A stretch of 57,956 bases of DNA, from NCBI RefSeq assembly GCF_000622895.1, contig NZ_AVCC01000012.1:4-57959 (forward strand). The letters run 5' to 3'. Both the position numbers and the translations under genes were made by a program. Below the pieces are notes generated by a model. It was given only the letters and a program-made list of their open reading frames with translations. It ran no database searches and had not been told where the DNA came from. Positions 1 to 8,238 of the stretch are shown piece after piece. Source of the DNA: Herminiimonas sp. CN. GTDB taxonomy: Bacteria > Pseudomonadota > Gammaproteobacteria > Burkholderiales > Burkholderiaceae_D. Within the stretch, counting starts at the first letter, position 1; each line of letters begins with the position of its first letter.

Positions 1-21
1 TTTTTTTATGCATCAGACGAC

Positions 22-2610
22 TTACTGCACAGTCACGGTATCGGCGACATCGCTGAATTCCGGGATCTTGTCGAAGTTCATGTAGCGGTAGATATCGGTT
101 GCGTTCTTGTCGAGCACGCCGATATTCGCCATGTACTCTTCCTTGGTCGGAATCTTGCCCAGCATCGCGCAGACCGCGGCCAGTTCAGCCGAACCGAGAT
201 AGACCTGAGTATCGATACCGAGCCGGTTCGGGAAGTTGCGGGTCGAAGTCGACATTGCAGTCGAACCCTTGCGCACTTGTGCCTGGTTACCCATGCACAG
301 CGAGCAGCCCGGCATTTCCATCCGGGCGCCGGTGCGGCCGAGCACGCCGTAATGGCCTTCGGCGGTCAGCACCTGCTGATCCATCTTGGTCGGCGGTGCG
401 ATCCACAGCCGCACCGGGATGTCGGATTTACCTTCGAGCAACTTGGAAGCAGCGCGGAAGTGACCGATGTTGGTCATGCAGGAACCGACGAATACTTCGT
501 CGATCTTCGCACCGGCAACTTCGGACAGCATCTTGACATCATCCGGATCGTTCGGGCAGGCCACGATAGGCTCGTGGATGTCGGCCAGATCGATCTCGAT
601 CACCGCTGCGTATTCGGCATCGGCGTCCGGAGCCAGCAGCTCCGGTTTGGCCAGCCAGGCTTCCATCGCCTGGATACGACGCTCCAGCGTGCGGCGATCC
701 AGGTAGCCGGTCGCGATCATCCACTTCATCAAGGTGATGTTGGATGTCATGTACTCGATGATCGGCTCTTTATCCAGATGCACGGCGCAACCGGCAGCTG
801 AACGCTCGGCCGATGCATCGGACAATTCGAATGCTTGTTCGACCTTCAGCTTCGGCAAGCCTTCGATTTCGAGGATGCGGCCGGAGAAGATATTTTTCTT
901 GCCCTGCTTCTCGACTGTCAGCGTGCCCTGGCGGATCGCATACAGCGGTATCGCATTAACCAGGTCGCGCAGCGTCACGCCAGGCTGCATTTCACCTTTG
1001 AAGCGGATCAATACCGATTCCGGCATGTCGAGCGGCATCACGCCGGTGGCGGCAGCAAATGCGACCAGACCGGAACCGGCCGGGAACGAAATACCGATCG
1101 GGAAACGGGTGTGCGAATCGCCGCCGGTGCCGACGGTATCAGGCAACAGCAGGCGGTTGAGCCAGGAGTGGATCACGCCATCGCCCGGACGCAGCGCGAC
1201 GCCGCCGCGGTTCGAAATGAACGCCGGCAACTCGTGGTGGGTCTTGACGTCGACCAGTTTTGGATAAGCGGCGGTGTGGCAGAACGATTGCATGACCAGA
1301 TCGGCCGAGAAACCGAGGCAAGCCAGGTCTTTCAATTCGTCGCGGGTCATCGGGCCGGTGGTGTCTTGGGAGCCGACGGTGGTCATTTTCGGTTCGCAGT
1401 AGGTGCCAGGGCGCACGCCCTTGCCTGCAGGCAGGCCGCAGGCGCGGCCGACCATTTTTTGCGCCAGCGTGAAACCCTTGCTGGAAGAAGCAGGGTCGCT
1501 CGGCAGGCAGAACAAGGTGCTTGGCGCCAGGCCCAGAGCTTCGCGCGCGCGTGCTGTCAGGCCGCGGCCGATAATCAGCGGAATGCGGCCGCCGGCACGC
1601 ACTTCATCGAAAATCACCGGGGATTTGACGGTGAATTCGGAGATGACTTCGCCGTTTTTCAGCGCCTTGCCATCGAACGGACGCAGTTCGATGACGTCGC
1701 CCATGTCCATCTTGGAAACGTCGAGTTCGATCGGCAATGCGCCGGCATCTTCCATCGTATTGTAGAAAATCGGCGCGATCTTGTTGCCGAGGCAGACGCC
1801 GCCGAAACGCTTGTTCGGGATGAACGGGATGTCTTCGCCGGTGAACCAGAGCACCGAGTTGGTTGCGGATTTGCGCGAGGAACCGGTGCCGACCACGTCA
1901 CCGACGTAGGCCACCAGGTTGCCCTTGGCCTTGAGCGCTTCGATCTGCTTGACCGAACCGATCTTGCCCGGCTCGTCGGCGACGATGCCCGGACGCGGGT
2001 TTTTCAGCATCGCCAGCGCGTGCAGCGGAATATCGGGGCGGGTGGTTGCATCCGGCGCCGGCGACAGGTCATCGGTATTGGTTTCGCCGGTGACCTTGAA
2101 CACGGTCAACGTCAGGCTTTGCGGTACTTCCGGACGGGACGTGAACCACTCGGCATCGGCCCATGACTGCAATACTGCCTTGGCGTTGGCATTGCCCTGA
2201 TCGGCCAGCGCCTTGACATCGTGGAAGTAATCGAACATCAGCAGGGTTTTTTTCAGGCCCTCGGCTGCGATGCCGCCGACCACGGGGTCAGCCAGCAGAT
2301 TGATCATCGGCGTGATGTTAAAGCCGCCCAACATGGTGCCCAGCAATTGCGTCGCTGTCTCGCGCGAGATCAACGCACAGGCTTCCTCGCCTTTGGCGAC
2401 CTTGCCCAGGAACGCGGCCTTGACCTTGGCAGCATCGTCGACACCGGCAGGAACACGGTAAGTGATGAGATCAACCAGTGTTTTCTCTTCGCCCTGCGGC
2501 GGATTTTTCAGCAGGCCGATCAACGCCTCGGTCTGCTGTGCCGACAGCGGCAAGGGTGGAATACCGAGCGCAGCGCGTTCGGCGACATGTTGGCGATAGG
2601 CTTCTAGCAT
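22..2610 (-). CDS. acnB: Aconitate hydratase B
   Basis: Bifunctional aconitase B, which isomerises citrate to isocitrate (and 2-methyl-cis-aconitate) in the TCA cycle; cytosolic, with one [4Fe-4S] cluster. The 862-residue protein has the usual AcnB length and architecture: N-terminal helical HEAT-like domain beginning [14 protein letters not shown], then the swivel domain with the [15 protein letters not shown] segment, then the catalytic domains. Cluster cysteines fit the [14 protein letters not shown] segment and the CSLCMGNQ motif near the C-terminus. The ATG start at 2610 precedes a typical AcnB N-terminus. It stands alone here, with 454 bases of non-coding DNA upstream. Confidence 0.97.
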   Translation of the reverse strand: MLEAYRQHVAERAALGIPPLPLSAQQTEALIGLLKNPPQGEEKTLVDLITYRVPAGVDDAAKVKAAFLGKVAKGEEACALISRETATQLLGTMLGGFNITPMINLLADPVVGGIAAEGLKKTLLMFDYFHDVKALADQGNANAKAVLQSWADAEWFTSRPEVPQSLTLTVFKVTGETNTDDLSPAPDATTRPDIPLHALAMLKNPRPGIVADEPGKIGSVKQIEALKAKGNLVAYVGDVVGTGSSRKSATNSVLWFTGEDIPFIPNKRFGGVCLGNKIAPIFYNTMEDAGALPIELDVSKMDMGDVIELRPFDGKALKNGEVISEFTVKSPVIFDEVRAGGRIPLIIGRGLTARAREALGLAPSTLFCLPSDPASSSKGFTLAQKMVGRACGLPAGKGVRPGTYCEPKMTTVGSQDTTGPMTRDELKDLACLGFSADLVMQSFCHTAAYPKLVDVKTHHELPAFISNRGGVALRPGDGVIHSWLNRLLLPDTVGTGGDSHTRFPIGISFPAGSGLVAFAAATGVMPLDMPESVLIRFKGEMQPGVTLRDLVNAIPLYAIRQGTLTVEKQGKKNIFSGRILEIEGLPKLKVEQAFELSDASAERSAAGCAVHLDKEPIIEYMTSNITLMKWMIATGYLDRRTLERRIQAMEAWLAKPELLAPDADAEYAAVIEIDLADIHEPIVACPNDPDDVKMLSEVAGAKIDEVFVGSCMTNIGHFRAASKLLEGKSDIPVRLWIAPPTKMDQQVLTAEGHYGVLGRTGARMEMPGCSLCMGNQAQVRKGSTAMSTSTRNFPNRLGIDTQVYLGSAELAAVCAMLGKIPTKEEYMANIGVLDKNATDIYRYMNFDKIPEFSDVADTVTVQ

Positions 2611-3064
2611 GGCAGATCCTCACAGTTTGGTTAGTGGTGGCGCAAAGTGCTTGAAGCGCCGGAAATAATGAAAACTAAATGATGAAAATTCATGAATTCA
2701 AGTCAATTTGGCGAACAATCACAACCGGACTCAAATCAACTCTTATATATTATATCTTTTACTTGAGTTCTTGCGCCATTTTCACTGAGCGCGTTTTTTC
2801 CAACATAGGCAAGGCACGCACAAAATAACACTACTGCTGTCATACCAAGACGGGATCGGCAGAAAATTTCAGCCCGGATGGGCGGCACGCAATTCGACAG
2901 GGAACCATGCCAGAACGCAGAGCGCACGAACGCAATTTCGCGCTCGCATCAAGCGGGAATTTCGGAAGCTTACGTGAGATTTTGGAGATTTTTGACAAGT
3001 GCATCCGACTCCCAGATGATATGATCTCAAGCATGTTTGCTTGGCACATCAACCGGGTGGATAT
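2611..3064. other. Intergenic region between acnB and the tRNA operon
   Basis: No convincing gene in 454 bases. An AT-rich patch at about 2741-2760 contains a TATAAT on the minus strand (2749-2754) that could be the acnB -10 element, but no good -35 is visible. A short inverted repeat CAAGCA-TGTT-TGCTTG lies at 3028-3043 downstream of the tRNAs; it lacks a T-tract, so it is at best a weak processing or termination signal. Open frames here overlap the tRNA and look spurious. Confidence 0.5.
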
Positions 3065-3140
3065 TGGCGTCCCCAAGGGGATTCGAACCCCTGTACTCAC
3101 CGTGAAAGGGTGATGTCCTAGGCCTCTAGACGATGGGGAC
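3065..3140 (-). tRNA. tRNA-Glu (TTC), distal copy
   Basis: The minus strand folds as a 76-nt tRNA beginning GTCCCCATCG and ending GGGGACGCCA with encoded CCA. The anticodon loop CCTTTCAC gives anticodon TTC (Glu), and the T-arm contains GGTTCGAATCC. The mature sequence is identical to the copy at 3224-3299, with a spacer of 83 bases between them. Confidence 0.97.
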
Positions 3141-3223
3141 AGTGATCTGTCCGTACTACCTGACTTGCTTGACGCCTGGCATTAAATGCCGCAAATCCAT
3201 GCTGGGTCGGATTTGCTTTTTAC

Positions 3224-3299
3224 TGGCGTCCCCAAGGGGATTCGAACCCCTGTACTCACCGTGAAAGGGTGATGTCCTAGGCCTCTAGACGATGGGGAC
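3224..3299 (-). tRNA. tRNA-Glu (TTC), proximal copy
   Basis: Second, identical 76-nt tRNA-Glu with anticodon TTC and encoded CCA. It lies 24 bases downstream of tRNA-Ala in transcription order, so the three tRNAs are probably cut from one transcript. gltX, which charges this tRNA, lies just upstream. Confidence 0.97.
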
Positions 3300-3323
3300 T
3301 AAGCTGCACTACTGTTTTTTCGC

Positions 3324-3399
<76 letters not shown>

Positions 3400-3413
3400 T
3401 TGCGAAGAACAAA

Positions 3414-3443
3414 ATTATAGCAAGCTTCGTTACCGTATGTAAA
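3414..3443 (-). promoter_or_regulatory. Sigma-70-type promoter of the tRNA operon
   Basis: On the minus strand a TTTACA box (3438-3443) is separated by 18 bases from a perfect TATAAT (3414-3419), ending 15 bases before the first base of tRNA-Ala. Position, spacing and match to consensus make this the most convincing promoter in the window. Confidence 0.85.
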
Positions 3444-3460
3444 TCCTCTTTTTGAAAAAA

Positions 3461-4852
3461 TTAGAGATATTTTGTCAGGCGCGCCAAAACCGTATCGCGG
3501 CCAAACAACTCAATGACTGCATCGATCGATGGCGTCTGCAACTGCCCGGTCAACAACAGGCGGAGTGGCATGGCCATTTGCGGCATCTTCAGCTTGTGCG
3601 CAGCCAGCATTTCTTTCAGCAGCGCCGACAACGCATCCTTTTTCCATTCGACGGCTTGGCAACGCGCGGCATAATCCTGCAGCGCCGGCCTGGATAATTC
3701 ATTCAGGTGCTGCGCCAGCAAATCTGCGGCAGGATTCGGCGTGCGATAGAACAGCATTGCCGCATCGGCCAGCTCATTGGTGGTATTGACGCGCTCCTTC
3801 ATCAATCCGATCACTGCCTGCAGGTCGGGAGCATTCGTGAAATTGGCGCCGTCCTTTTCCATCAAAGGCTTGACCAAGCCTGCCAGCCGGTCATTGTCGG
3901 CCTGCTTGATGTAGTGATTATTCAGCCAGGCCAGTTTTTCCGGATTGAACTGCGCCGGCGACTTGGACAGATGATCCAGATCGAACCAGGCGCAAAACTG
4001 TTCCATCGAGAACACTTCGTCGTCGCCATGACTCCAGCCCAGGCGTGCCAGGTAATTCAGCATCGCTTCCGGCAAATAGCCTTGCGCCGGATAATCCATC
4101 ACGCTGACCGCGCCGTGACGCTTCGACAGTTTTTCGCCATCGGCGCCGAGAATCATCGGCACATGGCCGTACAGCGGCAAGGTCGCTCCCAGCGCCTTGA
4201 GGATATTGATCTGGCGCGGCGTGTTGTTGACATGGTCATCGCCGCGGATGACATGGGTAATCTGCATATCCCAATCGTCGATCACCACGCAGAAGTTATA
4301 GGTCGGCGTACCGTCCGGGCGGGCAATCACCAGATCGTCCATCTCGCGGTTGGCGATGGTGATCGTGCCTTTCACCACATCGTCCCAGCTGACATCGCCA
4401 TCTGCAGGATTCCTGAAGCGCACCACCGGCTTGCGGTCGGCCGGAATCGCGGGCAGTATCTTGCCAGCCTCGGGGCGCCAGGTGCCGTCGTAACGCGGTT
4501 TTTCTCCGGCAGCGCGCTGGCGTTCACGCATCGCTTCAACTTCTTCCGGCGACGAATAGCAATGATAGGCAGTGCCAGCGGCCAGCATTTGCGCCACGAC
4601 TTCACGATAACGATCCATCCGCTGCATCTGATAAAAAGGGCCCTCGTCGTGAGACAGCCCAAGCCAGCTCATGCCTTGCAGGATTGCCTCAACCGCCTCC
4701 GGCGTGGAACGCTCCAGATCGGTATCTTCGATGCGCAGGATGAAAGTGCCGCCAAAATGACGGGCGTAAGCCCAGGAAAAAAGCGCGGTGCGAGCGCCGC
4801 CAAGGTGTAGATAGCCGGTCGGGCTAGGGGCAAAGCGGGTGCGAACGATCAT
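3461..4852 (-). CDS. gltX: Glutamyl-tRNA synthetase
   Basis: Class I aminoacyl-tRNA synthetase that attaches glutamate to tRNA-Glu in the cytosol. The N-terminus [20 protein letters not shown] carries the HIGH-like signature, and the KMSKS-like loop appears as EKLSKRHG. From the ATG at 4852 the protein has 463 residues, normal for GltX. An in-frame ATG at 4894 would add 14 residues not typical of the family, so 4852 is preferred. Neighbours are the two tRNA-Glu genes, whose promoter lies just past the stop codon. Confidence 0.96.
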   Translation of the reverse strand: MIVRTRFAPSPTGYLHLGGARTALFSWAYARHFGGTFILRIEDTDLERSTPEAVEAILQGMSWLGLSHDEGPFYQMQRMDRYREVVAQMLAAGTAYHCYSSPEEVEAMRERQRAAGEKPRYDGTWRPEAGKILPAIPADRKPVVRFRNPADGDVSWDDVVKGTITIANREMDDLVIARPDGTPTYNFCVVIDDWDMQITHVIRGDDHVNNTPRQINILKALGATLPLYGHVPMILGADGEKLSKRHGAVSVMDYPAQGYLPEAMLNYLARLGWSHGDDEVFSMEQFCAWFDLDHLSKSPAQFNPEKLAWLNNHYIKQADNDRLAGLVKPLMEKDGANFTNAPDLQAVIGLMKERVNTTNELADAAMLFYRTPNPAADLLAQHLNELSRPALQDYAARCQAVEWKKDALSALLKEMLAAHKLKMPQMAMPLRLLLTGQLQTPSIDAVIELFGRDTVLARLTKYL

Positions 4853-4952
4853 GGCAATAAAAACGGCCTTGGTTGACCAAAGCCGAGATGGCATTAAAAG
4901 AGTATTTTACCGCGTTGCATAGGCGCTGCGTTACTTGCGTCTATCGCCTTGC

Positions 4953-5819
4953 TTATGCGACTTTGAGCGATTTCGAAACGCCGCCTTCACGCAAATGCGG
5001 CTCCGCAATGAATCTGTGCTTGCCGGTCAGTAAAAGGAAGTGCTTGCCGGTACAACGGGCCAGCAATGTCATGTCGACCCGTTGCGCTACCGCATGGCCC
5101 ATTTGGGTAGTGCCGGAGCGCGACAGCAAGAAAGGAATACCCATCTGTGCGCCCTTGATTACCATTTCCGAAGTCAGGCGGCCGGTGGTATAAAAAACCT
5201 TGTCATGCCCGCTGATGCCGTCTAGCCACATCCTCCCGGCGATCGCATCCACCGCATTGTGGCGGCCGACATCCTCGATGAAATACAGTAACTCCCCTGT
5301 AGCATCGAACAGCGCACAGCCGTGCACCGAACCCGCCTGTTTGTAGATCGACGCCTGGGTGCGGATCAGATCAACAATTTTGTAAAGCGTGGACTGCGTC
5401 AACTTGGCATCAATTGGCAGAGTGATGGTATCGACCTCGTCCATCAGTCCGCCAAACATCGAGCCCTGGCCGCAGCCGGTGGTAACGACCCGCCTGGCGG
5501 TGCGCTCCTCGATGTAATCGACGCCGTGATACGTTGTGACTGCCGCAGCCTCGACTTCCCAGTCCACTTGCACTGCCGCGATTTCTGCAATTGCTTTCAC
5601 CAGGCGCTGATTGCGCAGATAACCCAACACCAGCGCTTCCGGCGCGCCGCCCAGGGTCATCAAGGTCACCAGTTCGCGTTTATCCAGATACACCGTCAAA
5701 GGACGCTCGGCCGGAATGTCTATGGTCGATGCACGGCCCTGTTCATCCAGCACTTCCACCGGATAAGTCAGTGCTGCGCATGCATTGGAAAGTATTGGCC
5801 CTGTCGTCATGGGAAACAT
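4953..5819 (-). CDS. fdhD: Formate dehydrogenase accessory sulfurtransferase FdhD
   Basis: FdhD passes sulfur from a cysteine desulfurase to the molybdenum cofactor of formate dehydrogenase and is needed for activity. The 288-residue protein has the family signatures EDVGRHNAVD and YTTGRLTSEMV. In the active loop the sequence is TTGCGQGS, with one cysteine (Cys116) where E. coli FdhD has a CxxC, so the second cysteine is replaced by Gly. Starts at 5819 or 5810 (MTTGPI) are both possible. It is the last gene of the minus-strand formate dehydrogenase group, which fits its role. Confidence 0.93.
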   Translation of the reverse strand: MFPMTTGPILSNACAALTYPVEVLDEQGRASTIDIPAERPLTVYLDKRELVTLMTLGGAPEALVLGYLRNQRLVKAIAEIAAVQVDWEVEAAAVTTYHGVDYIEERTARRVVTTGCGQGSMFGGLMDEVDTITLPIDAKLTQSTLYKIVDLIRTQASIYKQAGSVHGCALFDATGELLYFIEDVGRHNAVDAIAGRMWLDGISGHDKVFYTTGRLTSEMVIKGAQMGIPFLLSRSGTTQMGHAVAQRVDMTLLARCTGKHFLLLTGKHRFIAEPHLREGGVSKSLKVA

Positions 5820-5845
5820 TCTGATCCGATCACAGGCTGCCGTGG

Positions 5846-6166
5846 TTATTTTTTTGCCGTGGCAGCTGCATCAGGTGCAGCTGCCGGACCGGCAGCAACT
5901 GCACTTGCGGCAACATAAGGCCCGGGATCGGAGCAAGCTGGCGTCGCATCGGCAGGCTGCGCGCTGGTGCTTTTTTCCTGCCGGTAGCGCGCGACAACCT
6001 TATCCTGCGACAGGCACAGCTTATATGCATCCAGTTTGGAGGCCCAGGCAGTCTTGGCCTTGGCTTCCGCAGCCTTGGCGGCAGCCTCTTCGCTTAATGG
6101 CGGCAGCTTGGCAACAGCCAAGCCTGTCGCCATCAAACCCAGCGCCATGCAGATAAATTTATTCAT
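5846..6166 (-). CDS. Small exported protein of the formate dehydrogenase cluster, function unknown
   Basis: A 106-residue protein starting MNKFICMALGLMATGLAVAK, which looks like a Sec signal peptide. The mature part begins LPPLSEEAAAKAAEAKAKTA (Ala/Lys/Glu-rich, probably helical), has two cysteines (KLCLSQ and PACSDP) and ends in an Ala/Pro-rich tail. The open frame continues upstream to 6373, but that part overlaps the gamma-subunit gene, so the ATG at 6166 is chosen. It sits 19 bases after the cytochrome b subunit and 26 before fdhD in the same direction, so it is probably co-transcribed. No function recognised. Confidence 0.75.
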   Translation of the reverse strand: MNKFICMALGLMATGLAVAKLPPLSEEAAAKAAEAKAKTAWASKLDAYKLCLSQDKVVARYRQEKSTSAQPADATPACSDPGPYVAASAVAAGPAAAPDAAATAKK

Positions 6167-6185
6167 GCCTGCTCCACCATGCAAG

Positions 6186-7325
6186 TTATACGTTAGCCTG
6201 TTTGACGGTTTCGATTTGCTGTTCTGGCGCACGATTGCGCGCCACCTTCCCAGACTGGATATCGTCATACCACAGATCATGATGCTGCTTGGCCCACGCA
6301 TCGTCCACATAGCCGGTACGCATCGCCTGGTAGGCGCCCTCCATTCCCAGCGTGCCAATGTAGATATGGCCAAGAATCATGCTGGCAACCAGTACCGCAG
6401 CGGCAATATGGATAATGTTGGCGATCTGCATGTTGCCGCGCGTGTAAACCAAACCCGGGACCAGCATGTCAAGCACAAAACCCGAGGCGCTGATAATCAG
6501 GCCAAACAGCACGACAGCCCCCCAAAACATGAGCTTCTCGCCCGCATTGAATCTGCCCGAACTGACGTGCTTGCCGCTCAGCAAGCCGCCGAACTTGGCA
6601 AACCAGTTCAGATCGCCCTTGCCCGGCAAATTGTCTTTTACGAAAAGCACAAAAAACACGACTATTGAGCCGGTAAATATCGGACCGACGAAATTATGGA
6701 TATTTTTACAGGCAAAAGCCAGCCAGCCGAATAGCGTCAATCCGAAGACCGGGAGCAGCACGTACTTGCCAAATAACACGATGCCGCCGGTGAGCGCCAG
6801 CAAAACAAAACTGATTGCCATGGTCCAGTGCGCCATACGCTCGAGCGAGGTGAAGCGCTCTATCAAACGTCCGGTGAGGCTGCCTTCCAACTTGATCTTT
6901 CCTCTTAACAAATACATCGCAGCAATCAACAGCAGCACGACTAGCAATATCCAGCCGCCCATATGCGTAAGCGGGCCATTGCGATATTGCCGCCATGCCT
7001 CGCCAGCGGTAGTGGCGCGAACCTGGCCCGGAAACTGCGCCTTCGGTTGTATCAGTACGCTGGCCTCCAGCGCGGGCAGGCTGGAATAATTTGGCGTGCC
7101 GGCATTTACGATCCGATAGGTCGGTGCCAGATTGCCGGGCTGGCTCTGGCTGCGCTCGGCCTGATTCTGTTTCAGAATATCAATCGATTCAACAATGGGC
7201 ACCATCGGCGATGCCTGACTGACATTTTCAGACGGCTCGCCCTGTGCTGCCTGTGCTGCCGCAGCGCCGATCCAACCGACAAATAGGCAGACACCGAATA
7301 CCAAACCACGAAATTGCGTCTTCAT
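6186..7325 (-). CDS. Formate dehydrogenase gamma subunit (cytochrome b)
   Basis: Membrane subunit that should take electrons from the iron-sulfur subunit through haem b and pass them to quinone (FdnI/FdoI-like). The 379-residue protein has a signal peptide, a periplasmic N-terminal extension of roughly 100 residues, a membrane helix (GGWILLVVLLLIAAMYLL), then the four-helix cytochrome b core starting ERMAHWTMAISFVLLALTGG. Haem-ligand histidines are likely in MAHW, KNIHNF, IIHIAA and GHIYIG. ATG at 7325 follows a GGAGG ribosome site. The extended N-terminus is longer than in E. coli FdnI (about 217 residues). Confidence 0.92.
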   Translation of the reverse strand: MKTQFRGLVFGVCLFVGWIGAAAAQAAQGEPSENVSQASPMVPIVESIDILKQNQAERSQSQPGNLAPTYRIVNAGTPNYSSLPALEASVLIQPKAQFPGQVRATTAGEAWRQYRNGPLTHMGGWILLVVLLLIAAMYLLRGKIKLEGSLTGRLIERFTSLERMAHWTMAISFVLLALTGGIVLFGKYVLLPVFGLTLFGWLAFACKNIHNFVGPIFTGSIVVFFVLFVKDNLPGKGDLNWFAKFGGLLSGKHVSSGRFNAGEKLMFWGAVVLFGLIISASGFVLDMLVPGLVYTRGNMQIANIIHIAAAVLVASMILGHIYIGTLGMEGAYQAMRTGYVDDAWAKQHHDLWYDDIQSGKVARNRAPEQQIETVKQANV

Positions 7326-7356
7326 GTTGCCTCCGCTGAGCGGCTTGCCAGCGCAA

Positions 7357-7581
7357 TCAATTTATTCGAATGTATTCGTTTTGATTTTGATTGCGTGTAT
7401 GGATTTGCTTTTCCCAGTTATCTTTATCGCCGGGGGTCCAGCCACCGGCAACAAAATCATTCTTCGCACCCTGCCAGGGTTTGCCATCCGACTTGACGGG
7501 CGATCCAGTCAGCGACTGGTCTCGTTCGCTGCATGCGATCAATGCCAGCGCGCTCAGAAACACCAATAGCAGGCGCATCAT
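7357..7581 (-). CDS. Small predicted lipoprotein between fdhB and the gamma subunit
   Basis: A 74-residue protein, MMRLLLVFLSALALIACSERD, with a lipobox LIAC at residues 14-17. The mature part is short and hydrophilic with several Trp and Gly residues (KPWQGAKND, GGWTPGDKDNWEKQ). Its start overlaps the fdhB stop codon, and two adjacent ATGs (7581 and 7578) are possible starts. The tight overlap indicates translational coupling inside the formate dehydrogenase operon. Function unknown; an assembly or anchoring role is only a guess from context. Confidence 0.78.
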   Translation of the reverse strand: MMRLLLVFLSALALIACSERDQSLTGSPVKSDGKPWQGAKNDFVAGGWTPGDKDNWEKQIHTRNQNQNEYIRIN

Positions 7582-8207
7582 GATTTATTCTCCCCGGACT
7601 GTTTTGCCTCAGGTTGCCGGGTGCGGCCATAAGCTGTGCCCCAGCCCCACACTTCACTGCCGGCACCGCGCTGAACCACGCGGTTGCGGAAAATATCGGC
7701 AATCACGTCGCCATCGCCGCCCAGCAACGCTTTGGTCGAGCACATTTCCGCGCAAGCCGGCAATTTGCCTTCGGCCAGACGATTGCGTCCGTATTTTTCA
7801 AACTCTGCCTGCGAGCCGTCTTTTTCGGGGCCGCCGGAGCAGAACGTGCATTTGTCCATCTTGCCGCGCAAACCGAAAGTCCCGTTGGAAGGAAATTGCG
7901 GCGCGCCGAACGGGCAAGCGTAAGAGCAATAACCGCAACCGATGCACACATCCTTGTCGTGCAGCACCACGCCTTCGTCGGTGCGGTAAAAGCAGTCGAC
8001 CGGGCAAACCGCCATGCAGGGAGCGTCCGAACAATGCATGCAAGCAACCGAAATCGATTTTTCCTGGCCGATAACGCCATCATTGATGGTGACGACCCGG
8101 CGCCGGTTCACGCCCCAAGGCACCTCGTGCTCGTTTTTGCAGGCGGTCACGCAGCTATTGCACTCGATGCAGCGTTCGGCGTCGCAAATGAATTTCATCC
8201 GTGCCAT
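7578..8207 (-). CDS. fdhB: Formate dehydrogenase beta subunit (four [4Fe-4S] clusters)
   Basis: Electron-transfer subunit of formate dehydrogenase, 209 residues. Ferredoxin-type cysteine groups are visible in order: CIECNSCVTAC, CMHCSDAPCMAVCPVDC, CIGCGYCSYACPFG, and the split CTFC...CAEMC set, enough for four clusters. Unlike E. coli FdnH it has no C-terminal membrane anchor, matching the short FDH3-type beta subunits. A GGAGG site lies eight bases before the ATG at 8207. It should link the molybdenum subunit to the cytochrome b subunit. Confidence 0.95.
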   Translation of the reverse strand: MARMKFICDAERCIECNSCVTACKNEHEVPWGVNRRRVVTINDGVIGQEKSISVACMHCSDAPCMAVCPVDCFYRTDEGVVLHDKDVCIGCGYCSYACPFGAPQFPSNGTFGLRGKMDKCTFCSGGPEKDGSQAEFEKYGRNRLAEGKLPACAEMCSTKALLGGDGDVIADIFRNRVVQRGAGSEVWGWGTAYGRTRQPEAKQSGENKS

Positions 8208-8238
8208 TTAACGTTCCTCCCCAGCGTGCTTGCACGCT

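Noticed and set aside
2840..3113. Open frames on both strands next to and over the first tRNA-Glu (68 and 86 codons).
   Set aside because: They overlap a clear tRNA gene, have no domain, and look like chance frames.
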